Origin: Anaerocolumna jejuensis DSM 15929
GTDB lineage: Bacteria; Bacillota; Clostridia; Lachnospirales; Lachnospiraceae
Direction: 5' to 3'
DNA length: 64,000 nt
Assembly: GCF_900142215.1 (NCBI RefSeq)
Contig: NZ_FRAC01000010.1
Location: 248,001 to 312,000 of the forward strand
Shown here: piece after piece, positions 1 through 7,689 of the stretch
Layout: the number at the start of each line of letters is the position of its first letter
Numbering within the stretch: the stretch's first letter is position 1
Position numbers and translations under genes: made by a program
Notes under the pieces: model-generated
What the model saw: the letters and a program-made list of their open reading frames with translations, nothing else
What the model was told of the DNA's origin: nothing
The model's database searches: none

Positions 1-2
1 CG

Positions 3-638
3 GAGAAGGATCAGAATGTCTATAAGGTGGATGTACCCATAGGGCATTATTCTATTTATAATATTTACCCTACCTGCGGAATAGCCACCAGTAAGGCCCT
101 TATCGGAGTAGAGGATGATTCGAGATATTTTGCTCATCCGGACAGGGTGAATGCGGAAATTTTATGGTTTACCAAAGGATATATTGAATATATCATACCA
201 AACCTTCTGCCGGTTGGACAGAAGGTCGACCGTATAAACTTATCCATGGAACTTAGCAGCGAAGCACCGGGGATTAATAACGACTGGCCTTCGGATATCA
301 CTTTTCTGCTGAATGATGTTGAAATCGGAACATGGACAAGTCCTGGAGATTATGGAGATGTGAGGGGGATTTTTACACCTGACTGGTGGTTCCCTAACTG
401 GAACCAGTATGGCCTGCTGAAAATGATTGAAATTAACAAAAAAGGGACCTTTATGGACGGGCTGAAAATATCCGAAATGGATATTAATCAGTTTGAATTC
501 AATTACAGCAGCACTATACGGTTTAAACTGATGGTCAAAGAGGATGCTAAGAATGTAGGCGGACTGACCATATTTGGAAGCAGCTTCGGTAATTATAATC
601 AGGATATTCAGGTCCGCATCAAGTACTCTCCTATGTAA
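3..638 (+). CDS. ArsR-like transcriptional regulator, C-terminal part (5' end outside window)
   Basis: The frame is open from the first bases, so this is the 3' part of a longer gene. The visible ~211 residues form a beta-rich domain with the phrases YNIYPTCGIA, NNDWPSDITFLLN, EIGTWTSPGDYGD and FTPDWWFPNWNQYGLL. From memory these are typical of the C-terminal domain of a group of ArsR-type winged-helix regulators found beside arabinan and xylan degradation genes in Paenibacillus and Lachnospiraceae; the DNA-binding part would lie upstream. The next gene, an arabinanase, fits a local sugar regulator. The stop codon directly abuts the next leader. The domain assignment is from recognition; ligand and targets are inference. 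Confidence 0.6.
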   Translation, partial: EKDQNVYKVDVPIGHYSIYNIYPTCGIATSKALIGVEDDSRYFAHPDRVNAEILWFTKGYIEYIIPNLLPVGQKVDRINLSMELSSEAPGINNDWPSDITFLLNDVEIGTWTSPGDYGDVRGIFTPDWWFPNWNQYGLLKMIEINKKGTFMDGLKISEMDINQFEFNYSSTIRFKLMVKEDAKNVGGLTIFGSSFGNYNQDIQVRIKYSPM

Positions 639-667
639 TGCTGCCTGCTGGCAGCAAAGGAGGACAG

Positions 668-2149
668 GTGAAGGAAAAGAGGAAAAGAGTATTATTTTTT
701 ATATTGGGGATAGGTGGAATCTGCAGTCTTACAGGGTGCGGCGAAAATAGTAAGCTCTCTCTGGCGAATCCGGTAGAGATAACTTTCAATGAAGTGTCGG
801 TGCATGATCCGGCAATTGTAAAGGGCGAAGATGGCAAATATGATATCTTTGGCTCTCACTTGGCAGTGGCTGAAACAAAGAATCTCATTAACTGGGTTCA
901 GGTAAATGCAGGTGTTAAGAACAACAATCCTGTCATTCCCAATGTATTTACGGAAATGAAGGAAGCCTTTGAATGGGCACAGACCTCCACCTTCTGGGCA
1001 CCGGATGTAATTCGTTTGCAGGACGGAAAATACCATATGTATTATTGTAACTGCCAGGGAAGCAAGCCCTTGTCGGCTCTCGGAATGGCTGTTTCGGATA
1101 AGGTGGCGGGGCCGTATAAGAATGTGGGTATTCTTCTAAAATCAGGAATGGACAGCAAAGAGCCGGATGAGGACGGAAATTTATACCAGCCGGCAATAGA
1201 CCCCAATACCGTAGATCCCAATGTTTTTTACGATAAGGATGGACGGTTGTGGATGGTTTACGGCTCCTACTCCGGTGGGATTTTTAGTAAGGAGATGGAA
1301 GCGGTAACAGGGCTGCCCTTAGAGAGCGGATATGGAAAGAAATTACTGGGCGGCAATCATCTGAGAATTGAAGCCCCTTATATTCTATATAATAAAGACA
1401 CGGACTACTATTATCTGTTCTTATCCTTTGGAGGGCTGGATTCAGACGGCGGCTATAATATACGGGTAAGCCGTTCGAAAAACCCCGATGGTCCTTATAA
1501 GGATTCCATGGGACAGGATATGGTAGACTGCAAAGGACCTGACAACACCACCTTCAGCGATATTACAGCCATGAAATACGGAACCAAGCTTATGGGCAAT
1601 TATAAATTTCTCTGGAAGGAAGGGGAAGAGGGCGAGGAACGAAAAGGATATCTGTCCCCTGGGCATAATTCCTGCCTGTACCAGGAGGAAACCGGAAAGT
1701 ATTTTATAATATACCATACCCGCTTTGAAAACAGCGGAGAGCAGCATCAGGTAAGAGTCCATCAGATGTTCTACAATAAAGACGGCTGGCCGGTTATAAC
1801 ACCATACCGATATACGGGGGAAACAATCGGTGCCTATACCGAAAAAAGTGTTGCAGGAGAATATAAATTTATTAACCATGGCCGCAGTATTTCGGAAGAA
1901 ATGCAGGAATCTGTTCTTATTAACTTAAAGAGTAACGGGAAGATAACCGGAGAAGCGACAGGAACCTGGGAGTTCTCGGGAGATAATACTATAACCCTTC
2001 AGATAGAAGACAAGACCTATGAAGGCGTAGTATGTATGCAGTATGATGATGACGGCAAGAAATACGTTATGACCTTTACCGCACTGTGCCAGGAAACAGG
2101 AGAAGCCGTGTGGGGAAGCGGTCTTAAGGCGTTTGGTAGCTTAAAATAA
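668..2149 (+). CDS. GH43 endo-1,5-alpha-L-arabinanase lipoprotein
   Basis: Predicted secreted arabinan-degrading glycoside hydrolase of family 43. An N-terminal lipoprotein signal ends in the lipobox LTGC (about residues 18-21). The five-bladed propeller core shows the general base Asp in VHDPAIVK, the pKa-modulating Asp region in DPNVFYDKDGRLWMVYGSYSGG and the acid Glu region in RIEAPYILY. SPGHNSC and YHTRF follow, as in Abn2/YxiA-type arabinanases. The last ~100 residues form a separate beta-barrel-like C-terminal domain. The start is taken as GTG 668 because AGGAGG at 658-663 precedes it; an in-frame ATG at 638 would overlap the preceding stop and lacks a site. It likely acts on the outer membrane face of the cell, feeding arabinose oligomers to importers elsewhere. 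Confidence 0.85.
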   Translation: MKEKRKRVLFFILGIGGICSLTGCGENSKLSLANPVEITFNEVSVHDPAIVKGEDGKYDIFGSHLAVAETKNLINWVQVNAGVKNNNPVIPNVFTEMKEAFEWAQTSTFWAPDVIRLQDGKYHMYYCNCQGSKPLSALGMAVSDKVAGPYKNVGILLKSGMDSKEPDEDGNLYQPAIDPNTVDPNVFYDKDGRLWMVYGSYSGGIFSKEMEAVTGLPLESGYGKKLLGGNHLRIEAPYILYNKDTDYYYLFLSFGGLDSDGGYNIRVSRSKNPDGPYKDSMGQDMVDCKGPDNTTFSDITAMKYGTKLMGNYKFLWKEGEEGEERKGYLSPGHNSCLYQEETGKYFIIYHTRFENSGEQHQVRVHQMFYNKDGWPVITPYRYTGETIGAYTEKSVAGEYKFINHGRSISEEMQESVLINLKSNGKITGEATGTWEFSGDNTITLQIEDKTYEGVVCMQYDDDGKKYVMTFTALCQETGEAVWGSGLKAFGSLK

Positions 2150-2179
2150 GCCGGCATTTCAGGAAGAGGGCAGTTGGCC

Positions 2180-2842
2180 ATGAGTATTTTTTCATATGAC
2201 AGTATCTTAATGCGTTTTTTAAATTTTGTTGCCGACATGGTGCTGCTGCATTTTTTATGGCTCCTGTGCAGCCTGCCGGTCATAACCATGGGTGCCTCTA
2301 CCACTGCCCTTTACTACACCTGCATGAAGCGCATCCGTACCAAAGAAGGTTATATCACCAGAAATTTTTTTCATTCCTTCAAAATGAATCTAAAGCAATC
2401 GACTGTCATCTGGCTGATACTTTTAATAATCGGCTACCTGTTTTATCTTGATTTTCAGATTGCCTCATCCGTAGAAGGATATATGGGGAAAATCATGCTG
2501 GGCGGCTGCATTATTTTTTTGGTTCCCTGCCTGTTTATAGCATTATATATATTCCCCGTTCAGGCAAAATTTAAGAACTCAATTAAGAATAATTTTAAGA
2601 ATGCATTTTTAATGTCCTACCGTCATTTTATTATGACAATGATTTTATTATTTATTGTAGGAAGTATTGTAATTCTTAGCTTTTTCTTTCCGCCTATGAT
2701 TGGACTTCTGCTGATATGCGGCGGCGGTCTGACCGGCTTCCTGACTTCCACCATATTTATTCAGGTGTTCCGGCACTATATACCAAATGAGGCGGAAAAG
2801 GATCTGGAAATCTCAGGTGAAAAGTTTGAGCTGAACAGCTAA
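2180..2842 (+). CDS. YesL-like DUF624 membrane protein
   Basis: About 220 residues with five or six hydrophobic segments and the YesL/DUF624 start pattern (SIFSYDSILMRFLNFVADM, then LLCSLPVITMGASTTALYYT). Members are usually found beside carbohydrate ABC importers or polysaccharide-degrading enzymes in Firmicutes; their biochemical role is unknown. It follows the arabinanase by 30 bp and is probably in the same operon. ATG 2180 is preferred because GAGGG lies 9 nt upstream; TTG 2174 is an alternative. No enzyme motif is visible. Confidence 0.8.
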   Translation: MSIFSYDSILMRFLNFVADMVLLHFLWLLCSLPVITMGASTTALYYTCMKRIRTKEGYITRNFFHSFKMNLKQSTVIWLILLIIGYLFYLDFQIASSVEGYMGKIMLGGCIIFLVPCLFIALYIFPVQAKFKNSIKNNFKNAFLMSYRHFIMTMILLFIVGSIVILSFFFPPMIGLLLICGGGLTGFLTSTIFIQVFRHYIPNEAEKDLEISGEKFELNS

Positions 2843-2898
2843 AATATGTAATACTGGAAAACTATTTAGAGAAGGTAAAATGCATACTGTTAACGCTT

Positions 2899-3164
2899 GA
2901 AGGAAGTTTATGGAAACGGACGATGACCAAGGAGGTTGTTTTGGTGTTTTGTTGCGCGAGAACCCTTATGACACTAAAGCGGCAGAAAACGTGACTGGCA
3001 GGCAAAGTAATGCCAAACTCGCTGTAACAAATAGGGCTGTGTTAGTTATCAAGCTCAAACAGTGGCATTGCTTTACCTAGTCACGTTTCCTGTCGCTTAA
3101 GTGTCATAAGGAACCTCTTGAGACAAAACACCAAAACAACCTCCTTGGTCATCTGTGTATATCC
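2899..3164 (+). repeat. Long-hairpin repeat element A (candidate structured RNA), + orientation
   Basis: A ~265-bp imperfect palindrome. The outer stem, 2922-2952 against 3123-3153, is a perfect 31-bp complement. Inner helices follow around AACGTGACT (5') and AGTCACGTT (3'), and around AAAGTAATGCC and GGCATTGCTTT, separated by internal loops GGCAGG and ACCTAG. The terminal loop holds CCAAACTCGCT and AGCTCAAACAGTGG. The boundaries are TATGGAAACGGACGAT on the left and ATCTGTGTATATCC on the right. Elements B, C and D share these loops and boundaries but differ in stem sequence. There is no coding potential, and no U-tract closes it as a terminator. Confidence 0.85.
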
Positions 3165-3234
3165 AAATTTAGTTTCATGTGTTTGCCGGATAAGTTCATC
3201 CTTACACATCTGTTCACTGAAATTTTAGGCAAAA

Positions 3235-3495
3235 CACAGATGGTTTCTGGTTCTGTTCAGGCATTTTCTATTGAGGGGTTCCATATGACACTTAAATGGC
3301 AGCCGTTATGACTAGGTTAAATTACACCAGTGTTTGAGCGCACAGTATTAATATAACCAGTAAATGTGAAGCGAGTTTGGTGTAATTTAACCTTCCAGGA
3401 ATAACGGTTGGCATTTTAGTGGAATTGGAACAGGAGCTAGCGGCTCCGAACGAGAAAATGCCTGAACGGAACCAGAAACAATCGTCCGTTTCCAA
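3235..3495 (-). repeat. Long-hairpin repeat element B, - orientation
   Basis: Second copy of the family, facing element A with about 70 bp between them. Read on the minus strand it starts with GGAAACGGACGATTG and ends with CATCTGTG. The outer stem pairs TTTCTGGTTC and CAGGCATTTTCT arms with their complements. Inner helices GGTTAAATTACACCA/TGGTGTAATTTAACC and AACCGTTAT/ATAACGG replace those of element A, while CACTAAA, CCAAACTCGCT, GCTCAAACACTGG, ACCTAG and TTAAGTGTCAT are kept. It ends just upstream of the promoter of the pheS T-box. Confidence 0.8.
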
Positions 3496-3555
3496 AGACT
3501 TAAAGTAAGAAATGTTGAATAATAACGTTTACCGCGGTAATATTTAGAATCGGCC

Positions 3556-3583
3556 TTGACAAGAAAAATAATTGTGCTAAAAT
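3556..3583 (+). promoter_or_regulatory. Vegetative promoter of the pheST T-box transcript
   Basis: TTGACA (3556-3561), a 16-bp spacer and TAAAAT (3578-3583) place the start of transcription around 3590, immediately before the T-box leader. Confidence 0.7.
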
Positions 3584-3594
3584 GTTTATACATA

Positions 3595-3937
3595 TACGCA
3601 AAGGCTATGAAGGTGACAGGATAGCAGGAAAATAATGATATTTGCCTGTCCTGACCAGATAGTTATTTTCTTTCAGAGAGAGGAAGTCACCGGCTGAAAG
3701 CTTCCTTAAGTTCAGATAATTATTGATATTCACACCGGAGCCGCGTCCTTGAACATTAGTAGGGGATGACGTTTTATGCACGTTACGCATCGCTTAAGAG
3801 CCGTGAAGTAAATTACAGATACTGCATTACTTCGTAATTTTACAACGGAATTAGGGTGGTACCGCGGAAGGTTCCTATTTTAAGTGAAGCTTAAAATTAA
3901 GATATAACTCCGTCCCTTGTGGGACGGAGTTTTTTTG
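3595..3937 (+). promoter_or_regulatory. T-box leader (tRNA-Phe responsive) with terminator
   Basis: A ~340-nt leader with the universal T-box sequence AGGGTGGTACCGCGG (3853-3867) and an intrinsic terminator ACTCCGTCCC/GGGACGGAGT with a U-tract (3907-3936). The AGAGA and stem I apical hairpin region (3674-3705) are also present. Because pheS and pheT follow, the specifier should be a Phe codon; UUC triplets occur at 3711-3713 and 3729-3731, but I cannot decide which sits in the specifier loop. Uncharged tRNA-Phe would stabilise the antiterminator and turn on pheST. Confidence 0.95.
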
Positions 3938-3976
3938 CGTCCGTGTAAAGAAAAGGAAGCAGGAAAGGAGACAGAT

Positions 3977-4996
3977 ATGCAGGAGAAATTAAAGGCAATC
4001 GTAAATGATGCACTGGAGAAAATGAAGTCGGCAGAGCAGCTTGACAGCCTGAATGATATCAAGGTAGCTTACCTTGGCAAAAAGGGAGAGCTGACAGAAA
4101 TTTTAAAGTCCATGAAGGAGGTAGCTCCCGAAGACAGACCTAAGGTTGGTCAGATGGTCAATGATGCAAGAACGGTAATAGAAGAAAAATTAGAGGAAGC
4201 AATGCAGGGCTTTGTAAAGAAATTAAAGGAAGAGCAGATAAAGAGAGAGACCATAGACGTTACTCTTCCTGCCAAAAGACCCCTTATGGGACACCGCCAT
4301 CCAAATAGCATTGCGCTGGAAGAGGTGGAGAGAATCTTTGTTGGTATGGGCTATGAGGTAGTGGAAGGGCCGGAAGTAGAGTATGATTACTATAACTTTG
4401 AAGCCTTAAATATTCCTGCCAACCACCCGGCCAAGGATGAACAGGATACCTTCTATGTAAACAGCAATATCCTTCTCAGAACCCAGACCTCCCCCGTACA
4501 GGTAAGAATGATGGAAGAGGGAAAGCTTCCCATCCGTATGATTGCGCCGGGAAGAGTATTCCGCTCCGATGAGGTGGATGCGACCCATTCACCCTGCTTT
4601 AACCAGATAGAGGGTCTTGTAATAGATAAGAATATTACCTTTGCAGATTTGAAGGGAACCCTTGCTGAATTTGCAAAACAGCTCTTTGGAGAAGGAACAA
4701 AGGTAAAATTCAGGCCCCATCATTTCCCTTTTACAGAGCCCAGTGCGGAGGTGGATGTTACCTGCTTTAAATGCGGCGGTAAGGGCTGCCGTTTCTGCAA
4801 AGGCAGCGGCTGGATTGAAATCTTAGGCTGTGGCATGGTTCATCCGAATGTTCTCAGAATGAGCGGAATTGATCCCAATGAATACACAGGCTTTGCCTTT
4901 GGTGTGGGGCTAGAGCGTATTACACTTTTAAAATATGAGATAGATGACATGAGACTCTTGTATGAAAATGATATCCGTTTCTTAAAGCAGTTTTAA
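3977..4996 (+). CDS. pheS: Phenylalanyl-tRNA synthetase alpha subunit
   Basis: 339 residues, the usual length. It is the catalytic class II subunit that activates phenylalanine and charges tRNA-Phe in an alpha2-beta2 enzyme with PheT. Seen are the N-terminal coiled coil (about 1-80), motif 1 region GMGYEVVEGPEVE, RTQTSPVQVR, motif 2 GRVFRSDEVDATHSPCFNQ and motif 3 GFAFGVGLERITLLKY. A CFKCGGKGCRFCKGSGW cysteine-rich insert, a Zn-like knuckle seen in many clostridial PheS, lies before motif 3. ATG 3977 is chosen because GGAAAGGAG precedes it; an upstream in-frame TTG lies inside the terminator stem. Controlled by the T-box. Confidence 0.97.
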   Translation: MQEKLKAIVNDALEKMKSAEQLDSLNDIKVAYLGKKGELTEILKSMKEVAPEDRPKVGQMVNDARTVIEEKLEEAMQGFVKKLKEEQIKRETIDVTLPAKRPLMGHRHPNSIALEEVERIFVGMGYEVVEGPEVEYDYYNFEALNIPANHPAKDEQDTFYVNSNILLRTQTSPVQVRMMEEGKLPIRMIAPGRVFRSDEVDATHSPCFNQIEGLVIDKNITFADLKGTLAEFAKQLFGEGTKVKFRPHHFPFTEPSAEVDVTCFKCGGKGCRFCKGSGWIEILGCGMVHPNVLRMSGIDPNEYTGFAFGVGLERITLLKYEIDDMRLLYENDIRFLKQF

Positions 4997-5063
4997 GAAA
5001 AAGACAGCAGAGGAAGCATTAGTCCTGTAAATAATAAAATTTGATTAATAGGAGGAAATTAGA

Positions 5064-7502
5064 GTGAATACGCCATTGTCATGGATTAAAGCATATGTCC
5101 CTGAGCTTGATGTCATGCCCCAGGAATATACCGATAGAATGACCTTAACCGGTACCAAGGTAGAGGGCTATGAAGAGCTTGATAAGGACCTGGAAAAAAT
5201 TGTAGTGGGAAAAATAGTAAAAATAGAAAAACATCCCGATGCGGATAAATTAATCATATGCCAGGTACAGATTACGGAAGAAGGAGAAATGGTACAGATC
5301 GTAACAGGTGCTCCTAATGTATCCGAAGGTGATATTGTTCCTGTCGTACTGGACGGCGGAAGGGTTGCCGGAGGACATGACGGAAATAAAACTCCCGGAG
5401 GCATTAAGATTAAGAAAGGAAAGCTAAGGGGAGTGGAGTCCTGCGGAATGATGTGCTCTATCGAAGAATTGGGCTCCAGTAAGGAAATGTACCCTGATGC
5501 TCCCGATAACGGCATCTATATTTTCAGCAGCAGCGAAGCTTACAAGGACATCAGGATCGGTTCTTCTGCCATAGAAGCCCTGGGTCTTAGGGATGTGGTA
5601 TTTGAATATGAAATAACCTCCAACCGTGTGGACTGCTTTGGTGTTTTAGGAATTGCAAGAGAAGCAGCCGCTACCTTTCATAAGGAATTTGTACCACCTG
5701 TGATTGCTGCAGCCGGTAACAGTGAGAAGACTTCCGATTATATCAAGGCAGCAATAGAAGACAGTGACCTTTGCTCCAGATACGTGGCAAGAGTAGTAAA
5801 AAATATCAGGATTGCTCCCTCGCCCCAGTGGATGCAAAGAAGGCTTGCCGCCTGCGGTATCCGCCCTATCAATAATATTGTGGATATAACCAACTATGTT
5901 ATGGAAGAATATGCTCAGCCCATGCATGCCTATGATTTGGGGCAGATTGCAGGCAGGGAGATTATAGTCCGCAGAGGAAAGGACGGAGAAGAATTTACAA
6001 CCCTGGACGGACAGGTAAGAAAGATTGACTCCTCCATTCTTATGATCTGCGACGGTGAAAAGCCTGTTGGAATTGCCGGTATTATGGGCGGTGAAAATTC
6101 CAAGATTACCGATGAGGCAGCAACACTTCTCCTTGAAGCAGCCTGCTTTAACGGCACCAATATCCGTTTATCCGGCAAAAAGCTTGGACTTCGTACCGAT
6201 GCGGCAGCCAAGTTCGAGAAGGGTCTGGACCCAAATACGGCTATGGAAGCCATTAACAGGGCCTGCCAGCTCATAGAAGAGCTGGGAGCCGGTGAAGTGG
6301 TAGGAGGAGCCGTAGACGTTTATCCCGTGACCAGGAAGGAAACCAGGGTGCCCTTTGATTATAACAGGACCAATAAGGTGCTTGGAACGGACATTTCAAA
6401 GGAAACCATGTTATCCTATTTCCGGAAGATTGATCTGGGTTATGATGAAACCAGCAATGAAGTCATTGTTCCAAGCTGGAGGCAGGACGTAAATTTACAG
6501 GCAGACCTGGATGAGGAGGTTGCCAGATTTTTTGGCTATGACAATATCCCCACAACCCTTCCCAACGGTGAAGCGACCACAGGAAAGCTTCCCTTTAAGC
6601 TTCGGATTGAAAATGTGGCAAGAAATGTGGCAGAGCAGTGCGGCTTCTCAGAGGCTATGAGCTATTCCTTTGAAAGCCCCAAGGTATTTGATAAGCTGCT
6701 GCTTTCCAAAGAGGATGAAAAACGCCAGGCAATCGTTATTGCCAATCCTCTCGGTGAGGACTACAGTATTATGAGAACCCTGCCTTTAAATGGTATGCTT
6801 CTTTCCCTTTCTACGAATTTTAACCGCAGAAACAGGAATGTACGCCTTTATGAGCTCTGCAACACCTATCTGCCAAAGGCATTGCCTTTAACAGAGCTTC
6901 CCGATGAAAGGGTGCAGCTTGTGTTAGGCTTTTACGGAGACGGAGATTTCTTTGAACTGAAGGGAGTACTGGAAGAAATTCTTGCAAAGGCAGGCTTAAA
7001 GGACAGGGTCACCTATGACCCGAATAATTTAAAGCCTTACCTGCATCCCGGCAGGCAGGCGGAAATGGTTTACGGCGGAAAGATCATCGGCCATCTCGGT
7101 GAGGTTCACCCGGATGTATTGGAAGGCTATGATATCGGAGAAAAGGCCTATGTAGGAGTTCTTGATATGCCGGAAATCGTAGCCCGTGCTTCCTTTGATA
7201 CCAAGTATGAAGGTATTGCAAAATATCCTGCGGTGACCAGAGACTTAAGCATGCTGGTCAGCAAGGAAATCCTGGCAGGAGAAGTAGAGGCTGTCATCAG
7301 AAAGAGCAGCGGAAATATCTTAGAGAACTGCGAGCTTTTCGACATCTATGAAGGAGCCCAGATCAGAGAAGGACATAAGTCCATGGCATACTCCATTACC
7401 TTCCGGGCAAAGGACAGAACCCTGGAAGAAAAGGATATTACGGAAGTAATGAATAAAATACTAAAGAATTTAAGCAATATGGGAATAGAATTAAGACAAT
7501 AG
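5064..7502 (+). CDS. pheT: Phenylalanyl-tRNA synthetase beta subunit
   Basis: 812 residues, the normal long bacterial form. Domains in order: tRNA-binding/OB-fold (about 40-150, VVGKIVKIEKHPDADKLIICQV), B3/B4 editing domain (about 200-400; includes ITSNRVDC and MGGENSKI), B5 (about 400-475), a degenerate class II fold (about 480-680) and a C-terminal ferredoxin-like anticodon domain (TKYEGIAKYPAVTRDLSMLV). It provides editing of misactivated Tyr and tRNA recognition. The GTG start at 5064 follows AGGAGG. It lies 67 bp after pheS in the same T-box operon and ends before a strong hairpin terminator. Confidence 0.97.
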   Translation: MNTPLSWIKAYVPELDVMPQEYTDRMTLTGTKVEGYEELDKDLEKIVVGKIVKIEKHPDADKLIICQVQITEEGEMVQIVTGAPNVSEGDIVPVVLDGGRVAGGHDGNKTPGGIKIKKGKLRGVESCGMMCSIEELGSSKEMYPDAPDNGIYIFSSSEAYKDIRIGSSAIEALGLRDVVFEYEITSNRVDCFGVLGIAREAAATFHKEFVPPVIAAAGNSEKTSDYIKAAIEDSDLCSRYVARVVKNIRIAPSPQWMQRRLAACGIRPINNIVDITNYVMEEYAQPMHAYDLGQIAGREIIVRRGKDGEEFTTLDGQVRKIDSSILMICDGEKPVGIAGIMGGENSKITDEAATLLLEAACFNGTNIRLSGKKLGLRTDAAAKFEKGLDPNTAMEAINRACQLIEELGAGEVVGGAVDVYPVTRKETRVPFDYNRTNKVLGTDISKETMLSYFRKIDLGYDETSNEVIVPSWRQDVNLQADLDEEVARFFGYDNIPTTLPNGEATTGKLPFKLRIENVARNVAEQCGFSEAMSYSFESPKVFDKLLLSKEDEKRQAIVIANPLGEDYSIMRTLPLNGMLLSLSTNFNRRNRNVRLYELCNTYLPKALPLTELPDERVQLVLGFYGDGDFFELKGVLEEILAKAGLKDRVTYDPNNLKPYLHPGRQAEMVYGGKIIGHLGEVHPDVLEGYDIGEKAYVGVLDMPEIVARASFDTKYEGIAKYPAVTRDLSMLVSKEILAGEVEAVIRKSSGNILENCELFDIYEGAQIREGHKSMAYSITFRAKDRTLEEKDITEVMNKILKNLSNMGIELRQ

Positions 7503-7517
7503 GAATTCCTTTTTAAG

Positions 7518-7587
7518 GGGCTGTTGTACCTTGCAGTGAGAGGAGGAAATATTATCCTCCTCCCTGTAATACGACAGCCCTGTTTTT
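7518..7587 (+). terminator. Intrinsic terminator of pheST
   Basis: Long imperfect hairpin with GGGCTGT/ACAGCCC at the base and AGGAGGA/TCCTCCT near the tip, followed by TGTTTTT. Confidence 0.85.
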
Positions 7588-7620
7588 GGGCATTACAGCT
7601 AATATTTTTCTGACATTGTT

Positions 7621-7650
7621 TTGACAAAATAAGCCATTATGATGTACAAT
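7621..7650 (+). promoter_or_regulatory. Vegetative promoter of the Ig-like surface protein
   Basis: TTGACA (7621-7626), an 18-bp spacer and TACAAT (7645-7650). A start near 7657 supports ATG 7690 over the upstream in-frame ATG codons. Confidence 0.7.
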
Positions 7651-7689
7651 AAAAGCAGTCAGTTTATAACAAGAACAGGAGGATTAGAT

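Noticed and set aside
2899..3495. Retron or group II intron explanation for the long hairpins
   Set aside because: No reverse transcriptase or maturase is nearby, and no intron domain V-like hairpin is seen.
3387..3593. 68-codon minus-strand ORF
   Set aside because: Lies across hairpin element B and the pheS promoter; no ribosome site and not conserved in the equivalent part of the other elements.
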